A stretch of 64,000 nucleotides of DNA, taken from assembly GCF_001654495.1 (NCBI RefSeq), contig NZ_CP015849.1, positions 6,427,001 through 6,491,000 on the forward strand, given 5' to 3'. The notes under the pieces were generated by a model. That model searched no databases, was not told where the DNA came from, and saw only the letters and a program-made list of their open reading frames with translations. Source of the stretch: Streptomyces sp. SAT1 (GTDB taxonomy: Bacteria; Actinomycetota; Actinomycetes; Streptomycetales; Streptomycetaceae). The stretch's first letter is position 1, and every line of letters begins with the position of its first letter. Of the stretch, positions 23,728 to 32,020 are shown piece by piece. Made by a program: the position numbers and the translations under genes.

Positions 23728-24198
23728 ATGACGCACGCCCAGTTCGACCCCTCCGCCCGGCAGGCCCTCGCCGTCACCGCCGTCGAGGCCAAGATCCGCA
23801 AGGACCTCAGCTGGCAGCAGATCGCGGACGCGGCCGGCCTCTCCGTGGCCTTCACCACCGCTGCCGTGCTCGGCCAGCACGCCCTGCCCGAGGAGTCCGC
23901 CGCGGCCGTCGCCGAGCTGCTCGGCCTGGACGACGACGCCGTGACGCTGCTCCGGACGATCCCGACCCGCGGCTCCCTGGCCGGTGCCGTCCCCACCGAC
24001 CCGACCATCTACCGCTTCTACGAGATGCTCCAGGTGTACGGCACCACGCTCAAGGCACTCGTGCACGAGCAGTTCGGCGACGGCATCATCTCCGCGATCA
24101 ACTTCAAGCTGGACGTCAAGAAGGTCGCCGACCCCGAGGGCGGCGAGCGCGCCGTGATCACCCTGGACGGCAAGTACCTGCCGACCAAGCCCTTCTGA
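23728..24198 (+). CDS. cynS: Cyanase (cyanate hydratase)
   Basis: 156 residues from ATG 23728. There is an N-terminal helical domain (SWQQIADAAGLSVAFTTAAV), then the unique cyanase C-terminal domain IYRFYEMLQVYGTTLKALVH, GDGIISAINFKLDV and GKYLPTKPF. The catalytic Arg and Glu are in YRFYE and the Ser in IISAINF. It converts cyanate plus bicarbonate to ammonia and CO2 (via carbamate). Confidence 0.95.
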   Translation: MTHAQFDPSARQALAVTAVEAKIRKDLSWQQIADAAGLSVAFTTAAVLGQHALPEESAAAVAELLGLDDDAVTLLRTIPTRGSLAGAVPTDPTIYRFYEMLQVYGTTLKALVHEQFGDGIISAINFKLDVKKVADPEGGERAVITLDGKYLPTKPF

Positions 24199-24366
24199 CC
24201 GCCGAGTGACCGGTGCGCGGGGCCGGGCCGGGGGCGCACCACGACTCCCCGGCCCGCCCCGCCCGGACCTTCGGATCCGTCCGGACCTCCGGATCCGCCC
24301 CGCCCGATACCTCACTCCGCAGGACTCGCCGAAAGACTCCGCAGAACTCACCGAAAGCCACTCCCC

Positions 24367-24867
24367 ATGGACTTCGCACAGCGCACCATCGACCTCGCCC
24401 GCCGCAATGTCGCCGAGGGCGGGCGCCCGTTCGCCACCGTCATCGTCAAGGACGGCAAGATCCTGGCCGAGAGCGCCAACCAGGTCGCTCAGACCAGCGA
24501 CCCCACCGCCCACGCCGAGATCCTCGCTGTACGCGAGGCGTGCACCCGGCTCGGCACGGAACACCTCGTCGGCGCCACCGTCTACGTCCTCGCCCACCCC
24601 TGCCCGATGTGCCTGGGTTCGCTCTACTACTGCTCGCCGGACGAGGTCGTCTTCCTCACCACCCGCGACGCCTACGAACCCCACTACGTCGACGACCGCA
24701 AGTACTTCGAACTCGACACCTTCTACGGCGAGTTCGCCAAGGACTGGCGCGAGCGCCGACTGCCCATGCGGCACGAGCCGCGCGAGGACGCCGTCGACGT
24801 CTACCGGCTGTGGCAGGAGCGCAACGGCGGTGAGCGCCGCGTCGCCGGTGTCCCCACGGCGGCCTGA
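24367..24867 (+). CDS. Nucleoside/guanine deaminase-type zinc enzyme
   Basis: 166 residues. The zinc site HAE is in TAHAEILAVREACTRLG (Glu is the proton shuttle), the second site is PCPMCLGS, and FATVIVKDGKILAESAN is the family start. The C-terminal FELDTFYGEFAKDW resembles guanine or tRNA-type deaminases of the CDA superfamily. The substrate is not determined. It comes after cynS and before a second deaminase of the same fold, so it may be part of a nitrogen-release operon producing ammonia from cyanate and an aminated base. Confidence 0.8.
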   Translation: MDFAQRTIDLARRNVAEGGRPFATVIVKDGKILAESANQVAQTSDPTAHAEILAVREACTRLGTEHLVGATVYVLAHPCPMCLGSLYYCSPDEVVFLTTRDAYEPHYVDDRKYFELDTFYGEFAKDWRERRLPMRHEPREDAVDVYRLWQERNGGERRVAGVPTAA

Positions 24868-24882
24868 GGAGGCGACGCGACC

Positions 24883-25473
24883 GTGAACCCCACCGAAGCG
24901 TCCGACAGAGACCCCACCCAAGCGTCCGCCGGAGCCCCCGCCGGAGAGCCCTCCGGACGCTCCGCCCGCCGCCCCGCCGAGGCGACCGCCGCCGACCTGC
25001 CGTACCTGGAACGTGCCGTCGGCCTGGCGGCCGAGGCGCTGCGCGCCGGGGACGAGCCGTTCGGATCGCTGCTGGTCGGCGGCGACGGGCGGATCCTGGC
25101 GGAGGACCGCAACCGGGTGCACACCCTGGGCGACCGCACCCGTCACCCCGAGTTCGCCCTGGCGCGCTGGGCCATCGAGCACCTCGATGGCCGCGAGCGG
25201 GCGGCGGCGACCGTCTTCACCTCGGGTGAGCACTGCACCATGTGCGCCGCCGCCCACGGCTGGGCCGGGCTCGGGACCGTCGTCTACGCCCACTCGGCCG
25301 CCGAGCTGACCGCGTGGCTGACCGCCCTGGACGCGCCGCCGTCCCCGGTGCGCTGTCTGCCGCTGCGGGACGTGGTGCCCGGCCTCGATGTGCGCGGGCC
25401 CGCCCCGGCGCTCACCTCCCGGCTGCGCGCGCTGCACCACGAGTTCCACCGGCGGTGCGCGGAAGGACCGTGA
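24883..25473 (+). CDS. Second deaminase-fold protein with altered HPE motif
   Basis: 196 residues from GTG 24883, 15 bases after the first deaminase. The deaminase body starts near residue 43 with LERAVGLAAEALRAGDEPFG. The first zinc motif is HPE (TRHPEFALARWAIEHL) instead of HAE, and the second reads SGEHCTMCAAAHGWAGLG (CxxC with EH before it instead of PC). All zinc ligands and the catalytic Glu are present, so it may be active. The first 40 residues are low-complexity Ala/Pro/Ser. It may form a heteromer with its neighbour. Confidence 0.75.
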   Translation: MNPTEASDRDPTQASAGAPAGEPSGRSARRPAEATAADLPYLERAVGLAAEALRAGDEPFGSLLVGGDGRILAEDRNRVHTLGDRTRHPEFALARWAIEHLDGRERAAATVFTSGEHCTMCAAAHGWAGLGTVVYAHSAAELTAWLTALDAPPSPVRCLPLRDVVPGLDVRGPAPALTSRLRALHHEFHRRCAEGP

Positions 25474-25494
25474 CCGGCCGACGGCCGCGCGCGG

Positions 25495-26736
25495 CTACAA
25501 CACCGCGATGTCCAGCGGCCGGTGACCGACCGCCAGGCGGGTGACGCGGCCCGTGCCGAGGTCGACGGCGCTGATGCCGTCCCAGTGTCCGTCCCGGGTG
25601 AAGCCGCCCGACACATAGGCGGTGCGGCCGTCCGCCGACACGGCGACGTCCTCGTGCGGCCCGCCGAGCGGGACGACCCGCTCCTGGCCGCCGGGGGAGC
25701 GCACCGTCAGCGACGGCCCCTCGTCCCGGGACGGATCGATCGGCCCGGTGCCGACCACGTACAGCGTGCCGTCCGCGCCGATCGTGACCCCGTGCTGATG
25801 GGTGTCGGCGGTCATCGGCTCGACCCGGACCCGGCCGGAGCGGGGGTCCACCACCGCGAGCCGCTCGCCCTCGAACGGCAGCAGCAGCGCCCCGTCGGAC
25901 GGCCGTACGGCCGCGTAGTGCGGCTTCAGCCATGAGCCGAGGCCGCCCTCGGTGCCGTACGGGGCCACCTCGATACGGCGCGCGGACCAGGTGCCGGTGT
26001 CGACGACCGTGACGTCGAACGAGTCGTGCCCGGTGGCATGGACCTGGCGGCCGTCGCGCGAGACGTCGACGTCGAAGGGGCGGCGTCCCACCGGCACGGT
26101 CCGCACCACCGCGCGACGGCGCGTGTCGATCACCTCCAGGGTGCCGCCGCCATCGGGGACGTTCACCCCGACGTACACCCGCGTGCCGTCCGGGGACAGG
26201 GCGATGCCCATGCCGCCGCCCCGGTACTCACCGGTGGTCACCGGGCCCGTGGCCGTGGCGTACGGGATCAGCGCGACGCGGCGCCGGGCGCCGGTGTCCA
26301 CGACCGCCACACCCTCGGCCGTCGCCACCCACGCCATGCCGTCGGCGCCGAGTGCGACGCCGTACGGAGCCGCGCCCACGGTCACCGAGCCCAGGGCGGC
26401 CGCCCGGCCGCGGCGCGCCGGGTCGACGAAGGTCACCGTGTCGGCGCCGAAGTCGGTCACCAGCAGGGCGCCTTCGGGCAGCGCGCCCGCCGGGGACGGG
26501 TCCGTGGGACCGGCCGCCGTCGCGGGCGTACGGGCGGGCGCACCCGCGCCGTCGCCGCGCCCGGTGTCCGCCGCGCATCCGGCGAGCACCACGCAGACCG
26601 TCAGCGCGGCCAGCACCGCCGACACTCGCGATGCCCCGGCCCGCGATGCCCCGGCCCGCGATGCCCCGGCCCGCGATGCCCCGGCCCGCGATGCCCCGGC
26701 CCTCGGACCCCCGGCCCTCAGCCCCGGCCACGTCAT
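25495..26736 (-). CDS. Beta-propeller (YncE-like) lipoprotein
   Basis: 413 residues. After an RAGAS tandem-repeat n-region there is a signal h-region and lipobox (VSAVLAALTVCVVLAGC, Cys as the lipid site), then a low-complexity linker and a 7-bladed-type propeller with repeated blade motifs (LVTDFGADTVTFVDPARRGR, RVYVGVNVPDGGGTLEVIDT, HATGHDSFDVTVVDTG, TLYVVGTGPIDPS). It is probably an extracytoplasmic binding protein. Its start overlaps the ankyrin gene stop by 4 bases (ATGA), so the two are coexpressed. Confidence 0.8.
   Translation of the reverse strand: MTWPGLRAGGPRAGASRAGASRAGASRAGASRAGASRVSAVLAALTVCVVLAGCAADTGRGDGAGAPARTPATAAGPTDPSPAGALPEGALLVTDFGADTVTFVDPARRGRAAALGSVTVGAAPYGVALGADGMAWVATAEGVAVVDTGARRRVALIPYATATGPVTTGEYRGGGMGIALSPDGTRVYVGVNVPDGGGTLEVIDTRRRAVVRTVPVGRRPFDVDVSRDGRQVHATGHDSFDVTVVDTGTWSARRIEVAPYGTEGGLGSWLKPHYAAVRPSDGALLLPFEGERLAVVDPRSGRVRVEPMTADTHQHGVTIGADGTLYVVGTGPIDPSRDEGPSLTVRSPGGQERVVPLGGPHEDVAVSADGRTAYVSGGFTRDGHWDGISAVDLGTGRVTRLAVGHRPLDIAVL
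26627..26701. repeat. 15-bp tandem repeat, 5 copies, in lipoprotein start
   Basis: Five copies of CGCGATGCCCCGGCC (plus-strand form), encoding RAGAS repeats in the n-region of the lipoprotein signal. The array is in frame, so copy-number changes would lengthen the N-terminus without a frameshift. Confidence 0.9.
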
Positions 26737-27380
26737 CGTCCGGCCTCCCGGCCGCGCGTACCCGCCCGCCCCTCGGCCTCCCGCAGGACGGCGGCGATGC
26801 CGTCGAAACCCCGGCGTTCGGCGTGGGCGAGCGCCGTCGTGCCGTCGCCGTCCGGCAGCAGCGGGTCGGCGCCCGCCGCGAGCAGCACCTCCACGACCTC
26901 CTGGTGGGTGCGCCCGCCGTCGCCGAGGATCACCGCCTCCAACAGGGCGGTCCAGCCGAGCCGGTTGACGTGGTCCACGTCGATGTCCGTCTCGGCCAGC
27001 ACCGCCCGTACGTAGGCCACATGGCCGCGCTCGCTCGCCGGGATCACCGACACCCCGCCGAACCGGTTGGTCAGCGCCGGATCCGGCCCGCCGGGCAGCA
27101 GCACGCGCATCATCGCCACGCTGCCGGTCACGCCGGTCACCAGCCAGGCGCTGTCCTGCCGTGCGTCCTGCGCGTTCACGTCCGCGCCCGCGCCGACCAG
27201 CGCCTCGGCGGCGGCGACCCGGTCGGCGAGGGCCGCCCGCAGGAGCGGTGTACGGCCGTCCTCGTCGCGTGCCTCCAGCCGAGCGCCCGCGTCCAGCGCG
27301 GCGCGTACGGCGGCGGTGTCACCGCGCCGCGCGGCGTCCAGCAGGGCGCGGTCGGCCGGGGAGAGGGATTTCTTGGCCAC
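26733..27380 (-). CDS. Ankyrin-repeat protein
   Basis: 215 residues from GTG 27380. Successive ankyrin repeats are visible: ALLDAARRGDTAAVRAALDA, DEDGRTPLLRAALADRVAAA, LVGAGADVNAQDARQDSAW, VNRLGWTALLEAVILGDGGR and LLAAGADPLLPDGDGTTALA. No signal peptide or enzyme domain is present. It is a likely protein-interaction module and is translationally coupled to the beta-propeller lipoprotein downstream. Confidence 0.85.
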   Translation of the reverse strand: MAKKSLSPADRALLDAARRGDTAAVRAALDAGARLEARDEDGRTPLLRAALADRVAAAEALVGAGADVNAQDARQDSAWLVTGVTGSVAMMRVLLPGGPDPALTNRFGGVSVIPASERGHVAYVRAVLAETDIDVDHVNRLGWTALLEAVILGDGGRTHQEVVEVLLAAGADPLLPDGDGTTALAHAERRGFDGIAAVLREAEGRAGTRGREAGR

Positions 27381-27451
27381 GACGGAACTCCTCCACAAGA
27401 AGGCGGCAGCGGACAGGAACGAGTGCGGCGGGGCGCGGGCGGGTGCCGGGA

Positions 27452-28024
27452 TCAGCGGCCGTTGCCGATGGCCGCCACGCCGACCTGGGCGAACTTCTCG
27501 TCCAGGTCGCCGGAGGGCGCGCCCGCCACGCCGACGGCCGCGATCGGCGCGTTGTCGTAGGCGACCGGGGCGCCGCCCGCGAGGAACAGTGTGCCCGGGA
27601 TGTCCTTGAGGGTGGGCGCCCCGTCCAGGCGCTTGACCAGCTGGGAGGTGGGGGCGTTCCAGGACACGGCGGTGTACGCCTTCTTGACCGCGGAGTCGTA
27701 GGACTGCGGACCGGCGCCGTCCCCGCGCAGGGTGACGACCGTGTTGCCGTTGCGGTCCACCACCGCGACGGTCACCCGCTGGCCCTCCTTCTGCGCCGCC
27801 TTGAGGGCCGCCCGCGCGGCCTCGGTGGCGGCCTCGACCGTCAGGTGGGTGCTGGTGGTCGTGGCCCTGCCCTTCACCGCGGCGGTCGCCGCGACCGGCG
27901 CGGCGGCCGGGGTGCCGGCGGAGGCGGACACCGCGCCGGCCACCCCGGCACCGACCGCCGCCACGGCCGCCACGGCGGTGACGGTCCTGGCGCGGGTGGA
28001 GAACTTCTTGGCCTTGTGCTGCAT
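27452..28024 (-). CDS. hbpS: HbpS/GlcG-type secreted heme-binding protein
   Basis: 190 residues from ATG 28024, with GGGGAG about 7 bases upstream. There is a Tat/Sec-like signal (KKFSTRARTVTAVAAVAAVGAG) and then the GlcG/HbpS domain: LTVEAATEAARAALKAAQKE, VTVAVVDRNGNTVVTLRGDG, YTAVSWNAPTSQLV, IPGTLFLAGGAPVAYDNAPI and IAAVGVAGAPSGDLDEKFAQ. In S. reticuli, HbpS binds heme outside the cell and modulates the SenS/SenR two-component system. Here it is divergent from exactly such a pair, so the role is inferred from both family and context. Confidence 0.8.
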   Translation of the reverse strand: MQHKAKKFSTRARTVTAVAAVAAVGAGVAGAVSASAGTPAAAPVAATAAVKGRATTTSTHLTVEAATEAARAALKAAQKEGQRVTVAVVDRNGNTVVTLRGDGAGPQSYDSAVKKAYTAVSWNAPTSQLVKRLDGAPTLKDIPGTLFLAGGAPVAYDNAPIAAVGVAGAPSGDLDEKFAQVGVAAIGNGR

Positions 28025-28146
28025 GACGGGCAACTCCCCGGTGGTGTCGTGGCGCGGTGCTGTCCGCGCCGTGCCTCCAGCCTCGGGCCGCCCACCCCGC
28101 GCCCCCGTCGGCGTACCGGCTCGCTCCGGCGCGCGGGACGGCTGAC

Positions 28147-28176
28147 GGCGGGGTCAACCGAACGGTTGACCCCGCC
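28147..28176. promoter_or_regulatory. 30-bp perfect palindrome between hbpS and senS
   Basis: GGCGGGGTCAACCG-AA-CGGTTGACCCCGCC, 14-bp arms. It lies upstream of both the divergent hbpS-like gene and the senS-like kinase gene. It is a probable SenR-type operator; its length also allows DNA cruciform or RNA hairpin formation. Confidence 0.6.
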
Positions 28177-28292
28177 GGGCGCGGTCGGGGCGACAATGTC
28201 AGTGCCGCCGTACGCCGATGCCGTCGGCGCCGCCATATGTCCCGGTGCACGAAGGTGCCAGTAGCCCCGTCGGGGGAGGAGCGGAGCAGCCC

Positions 28293-29624
28293 ATGCAGTC
28301 CAGCAGCCGTCCCCCGTCGAGCGGGCCGAAGGCCGCCGACGGCGGGGCCCGCGGGCTCGCGTTCGCCGTCCACCTGGCGTTCTTCCTGCTGCTGGGCTCC
28401 GCCCTGGCCCGCTATGCGCAGCGGCACGGCGCCCAGCCGCAGGTGCCCGCGGTCCTGGCGCTGGCCGGGGCCCTGGCCGTGCTGTACGTCATCGGCCGGC
28501 GCACGGCCGACGGGCCGCCCGGCGACGGACTCGCCGCCGGGGACGCGGGCGGCGCGGGCGCGGCCCCCGGACGGCGGCGGCCGTCGTCCGGCGGGCTGCT
28601 ACGGCTGGGCGCGCTGGTCGCGGTCTGGGCGGTGCTGGTCGCGCTGGCACCCAGTTTCGCCTGGTGCGCGGTGCCGCTCTTCTACACCGCGCTGCGCACC
28701 CTGCCCGAACGCGCCGCGTACACGCTGGTGGCGTTCTTCACCGTCTTCGTGGTGGTGGCGCAACTGCGGCTGGCCGACCGGATCGACGTCGACCTGGTGG
28801 TCGGCCCGCCGGCCGTGGCCCTCCTGGCGACCGCGGTCTTCACCCGCATGGACCGGCAGGCGGCCCGGCAGGCCGTGCTCATCCGCGACCTGGTCCGCAC
28901 CCGCCGCGAACTGGCCGCCACCGAACGCCGCGAAGGCACCCTCGCCGAGCGCCAGCGGCTCGCCATGGAGATCCACGACACCCTCGCCCAGAGCCTGTCC
29001 AGCCAGCGGATGCTGCTCCAGGCCGCCGACCGGCTGTGGGCCACCGATCCGGAGCGGGCGCGCGCCCATGTGCGCACCGCCGGCACGATCGCCGAGCGCA
29101 GTCTCACCGAGGCCCGCTGGTTCGTGCACGACCTGGCACCGGCCGACCTCGCCGAGGGCGACGGCCTGGAAGCGGCGCTGCGCGGCCTCGCCTCCCGCGA
29201 GAGCACACCCGAGCGCACCGTCACCTGCCACATCGACGGCACCCCGGGGCCGGCCGGGCTCCCCGACCGGGTGCAGTCCGCGCTGCTGCGCATCGCGCAG
29301 GGCGCCCTCGCCAACGTCCGTGAGCACTCCGGCGCGACCCGGGCCGCCCTCACCCTCACCTATCTGGGCGACCAGGTCCGTCTTGACATCGCGGACGACG
29401 GGCGCGGCCTGGACACCGGCGTGCGGGCGGTGCGCGCCGACGGGCCCGCCGGGGTGCGCGGGCACGGGCTGCCCGCGATCCGCGCCCGGGTCCGCCAGCT
29501 CGGCGGGACCCTGACCGTCGAGTCCGCGCCCGGCGACGGCACGGTCGTCTCGGCCGCCGTACCGCTCCCCGCCGCTCCCGGCCCCGGCCCCAGCCCCAGC
29601 CCCACGGAGGTCTCCGCACCGTGA
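28293..29624 (+). CDS. senS: SenS-like membrane histidine kinase
   Basis: 443 residues from ATG 28293; a GTC/GGGGGAGG-rich leader precedes it, and an earlier frame to 28218 is possible. About five hydrophobic helices (LAFAVHLAFFLLLGSALA, VPAVLALAGALAVLYVIG, LGALVAVWAVLVALAP, YTLVAFFTVFVVVAQL, GPPAVALLATAVFT) are followed by a HisKA_3 dimerisation helix with ERQRLAMEIHDTLAQSLSSQ (phospho-His) and an ATPase with DIADDGRGLDTG and GHGLPAIRARV. It matches the five-helix S. reticuli SenS layout. It overlaps senR by 4 bases. Confidence 0.85.
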   Translation: MQSSSRPPSSGPKAADGGARGLAFAVHLAFFLLLGSALARYAQRHGAQPQVPAVLALAGALAVLYVIGRRTADGPPGDGLAAGDAGGAGAAPGRRRPSSGGLLRLGALVAVWAVLVALAPSFAWCAVPLFYTALRTLPERAAYTLVAFFTVFVVVAQLRLADRIDVDLVVGPPAVALLATAVFTRMDRQAARQAVLIRDLVRTRRELAATERREGTLAERQRLAMEIHDTLAQSLSSQRMLLQAADRLWATDPERARAHVRTAGTIAERSLTEARWFVHDLAPADLAEGDGLEAALRGLASRESTPERTVTCHIDGTPGPAGLPDRVQSALLRIAQGALANVREHSGATRAALTLTYLGDQVRLDIADDGRGLDTGVRAVRADGPAGVRGHGLPAIRARVRQLGGTLTVESAPGDGTVVSAAVPLPAAPGPGPSPSPTEVSAP

Positions 29625-30409
29625 ACCACCCCCGACCGACCGGCCCGACCGGCCCGTACGGAGCTGACGACCCGACCGGCCCGTACGGAGCTGATGACCC
29701 GACCGGCCCGTACGGAGCTGATGAACCGTACGGACCGGCCGGAGCACAGCAGCCGGCCGCGCCCGCCACGCCTGCTGCGGCGCCGTCCGTGCGGCTGGTG
29801 CTGTGCGACGACCACGCCGTGGTCCGCGCCGGTCTGCGCGCCCTGCTGGGCAGCGCGGCGGGCATCGAGGTGGTGGGTGAGGCGGGCGGCGGGGCGGAGG
29901 CGGTCGCGCTCGCCGCGAAGCTCGCCCCCGACGTGGTCCTCATGGACCTGCAACTGGGGGAGGGGATGGACGGCGTGGAGGCCACCCGCCGGATCACCGC
30001 CGCTTCCGGCGGCGCCGTCCACGTCCTGGTCCTGACCACGTACGACACCGACGCCGACATCACCCGTGCCATCGAGGCGGGCGCCACCGGGTACCTGCTG
30101 AAGGCCGAGCGCCCCGACGAGCTGTTCACGGCGATCCACAGCGCCGCCGCCGGCCGTACCGCGCTGTCGGCGCCGGTCGCCCACCGGGTCATGGCCAGGA
30201 TGCGCAGCCCGCGCCCCGGCCTCACCGACCGCGAGCGCGACATCCTCGGCCAGCTCGCCCGCGGGCTCACCAACCGGGACATCGCCAAGGCCCTGTTCCT
30301 GAGCGAGGCCACGGTCAAGACCCACCTGGGGCGCGTCTACGACAAGCTGGGCGTCGACACCCGCGCGGGCGCCGTGGCGGTGGCCAAGGAACAGCGCCTG
30401 CTGCCCTGA
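29621..30409 (+). CDS. senR: SenR-like response regulator (NarL family) with repeat-containing N-terminal extension
   Basis: 262 residues from GTG 29621 (GTGA overlap with senS). Residues about 1-50 are a proline/glycine tandem repeat (DDPTGPYGA units), unusual for a response regulator. Then comes a receiver with VRLVLCDDHAVVRAGLRALL, DVVLMDLQLGEGMDG (phospho-Asp in LMDL) and LKAERPDELFTAIH, and a LuxR-type HTH (LTDRERDILGQLARGLTNRD, LFLSEATVKTHLGRVYDKLG). The partner of the upstream kinase, it probably binds the 28147 palindrome. Confidence 0.9.
   Translation: MNHPRPTGPTGPYGADDPTGPYGADDPTGPYGADEPYGPAGAQQPAAPATPAAAPSVRLVLCDDHAVVRAGLRALLGSAAGIEVVGEAGGGAEAVALAAKLAPDVVLMDLQLGEGMDGVEATRRITAASGGAVHVLVLTTYDTDADITRAIEAGATGYLLKAERPDELFTAIHSAAAGRTALSAPVAHRVMARMRSPRPGLTDRERDILGQLARGLTNRDIAKALFLSEATVKTHLGRVYDKLGVDTRAGAVAVAKEQRLLP
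29647..29727 (+). repeat. 27-bp tandem repeat, 3 copies, in senR start
   Basis: Three near-identical 27-bp units, starting GACCGGCCCGTACGGAGCTG and differing only at one C/T position and in the last unit's AA. They encode the TGPYGADDP-type repeats of the SenR N-terminal extension. Unit length keeps the frame. Confidence 0.9.
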
Positions 30410-30455
30410 ACCACCGCCGGGACCGGGCCCCCCGGCCCCCCGGCCCCCGGCTCAC

Positions 30456-31925
30456 CTACCGCCGGTCGGTGGGAGGCGGATCGAGCCGGAGCCCCGGCCC
30501 CGTCCTCGGCAGCAGCGCGGCGTACAGCACCGACGCGACCACCAGGCCCACCGGCAGGGCGAGGTCCACGCCGCCGAGGGCGGACGCGATCGGCCCGGTG
30601 CAGGAGAGGGTGTCGACGCACAGGGACGCGGCGGCGGTGCCCGCGAGGACGGCGACCGCGCCGGCCCGGTTCACGCCGCCGGAGTACCAGAAGGGGCTGC
30701 CCCGGGTCTCGTCCGTCAGGGCGCGCCCGTCGTAGCGGTTGCGGCGCAGCAGGATGTCGGTGGCGTAGACGGCCATGCTGGGACCGAGGAGCGCGACGGT
30801 GAGCTGGAGGACGTTGTTCACCGTGTCGAGGAAGTTGGACACGAGCAGCGCGTACAGGGTGAGCGCGACCGAGACCGTGCCGTCGACGAGGACGCTGAGC
30901 GAGCGGCGGATGCGCACGCCCACCGCCTGGAGGGCCAGGCCCGCGCTGTAGGCGGTCAGGGCGTTGATGGCGACGGTGCCGAGGATCAGCGCCAGCAGGA
31001 AGACCGGGTCGAACCAGCCGGGCAGGATCCCGCGCAGCGCGCTCTGCGGGTCGGTCATGTCGACGGCGGTCGCGGCGAACGCGCCCAGCGCGCAGACCAG
31101 CGTGCCCGGCAGGAAGCCGCCGAGCGCCGTCCAGCCGACGATCGCCCGCGCCGACGTCGTACGGGGCAGATAGCGGGAGAAGTCCGCGCTGGTCGTGTAC
31201 GACAGCGGGCCCGAGGCGACGAGGGCGATCCCGCCGAGGACGGCCGCCCACAGTGCGGTGCCGGTCAGCGGCTGCTCGGGCGTGTAGGAGAAGTCCGCGT
31301 GCCGGACGACGGCGACCGCGACCCCCGCGAAGGCGACGGTGAGGGCCAGGGTGATCGGGAGATACAGCTTCATGATCAGTGCGTGGCCGTAGACGCTGAT
31401 GGTGAGGGTCAGGGCCGCGACGGCCACCACGACGACGATCTTCACCCCGGTGTTCACCGGCAGGCCCGCCTCGCCGGCCAGGGAGAAGGCCGCTGTCGCG
31501 GCGGCGGCGAGGTTGAGTGCGAAGTAGCAGACGGAGATCAGCCAGCCGACGACGGCGTTGTTCACGCGGTTGCCGCGGATCCCGTACATGGCGCGGGTGA
31601 TCACCTCGCTCGGTGTGCCCGCGGCCGGACCGGAGACGGCCAGCACCCCGGTCAGCAGCCAGAACGCGTTGCCCACCACGATGACCGCGAGCGCCTGCCA
31701 CAGACCGAGGCCCATCAGGACGAGCGCGCCGCCGACCACCAGGCTGAGGTAGTTGACGTTCGCGGCGGCCCACACGGAGAACAACTCCCGTGGCCGGCCG
31801 CGGCGTTCGCCGTCCGGGATGTGGTCGATGCCGTGGGCCTCGACGCGCGCCGCGCGCTCGGGGGGCGGCGGTGCGCCGGGACGGTCGTCGACGTCCGGGT
31901 GCGGGTCGGGGATCGTGGACGCCAT
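30456..31925 (-). CDS. NCS1-family cytosine/purine-type permease
   Basis: 489 residues with about 12 hydrophobic helices. Landmarks: RPRELFSVWAAANVNYLSLV, GTPSEVITRAMYGIRGNRVN (NCS1-type), SGPLSYTTSADFSRYLPRTT and LAVYATDILLRR-like end blocks. This is the CodB/PucI nucleobase-cation symporter family, importing cytosine, purines or hydantoins. It is divergent from a TetR regulator with an 18-bp repeat array between them, and a metal-dependent amidohydrolase gene follows the regulator, so a nucleobase or cyclic-amide uptake-and-hydrolysis set is possible. Confidence 0.85.
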   Translation of the reverse strand: MASTIPDPHPDVDDRPGAPPPPERAARVEAHGIDHIPDGERRGRPRELFSVWAAANVNYLSLVVGGALVLMGLGLWQALAVIVVGNAFWLLTGVLAVSGPAAGTPSEVITRAMYGIRGNRVNNAVVGWLISVCYFALNLAAAATAAFSLAGEAGLPVNTGVKIVVVVAVAALTLTISVYGHALIMKLYLPITLALTVAFAGVAVAVVRHADFSYTPEQPLTGTALWAAVLGGIALVASGPLSYTTSADFSRYLPRTTSARAIVGWTALGGFLPGTLVCALGAFAATAVDMTDPQSALRGILPGWFDPVFLLALILGTVAINALTAYSAGLALQAVGVRIRRSLSVLVDGTVSVALTLYALLVSNFLDTVNNVLQLTVALLGPSMAVYATDILLRRNRYDGRALTDETRGSPFWYSGGVNRAGAVAVLAGTAAASLCVDTLSCTGPIASALGGVDLALPVGLVVASVLYAALLPRTGPGLRLDPPPTDRR

Positions 31926-31950
31926 TGTCCCTCCGGGGCGTTCGGAGCGT

Positions 31951-32004
31951 GCTCACCGGTCGGAGCCTGCTCACCGGTCGGAGCTTGCTTATTGGTCGGT
32001 CACT
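31951..32004. repeat. 18-bp repeat array in NCS1-TetR intergenic region
   Basis: Three 18-bp units: two near-identical (GCTCACCGGTCGGAGC plus CT/TT) and one diverged (GCTTATTGGTCGGTCACT). Each has an ACCGGT/GGTCGG core. It lies between the divergent permease and TetR gene starts, so it is probably a set of TetR-type operator sites. Confidence 0.55.
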
Positions 32005-32020
32005 CAATAGCATCCGGCAC

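Noticed and set aside
31951..32004. CRISPR-like repeats
   Set aside because: The units are contiguous, without spacers, and there are no cas genes. No CRISPR array was found elsewhere in the window.
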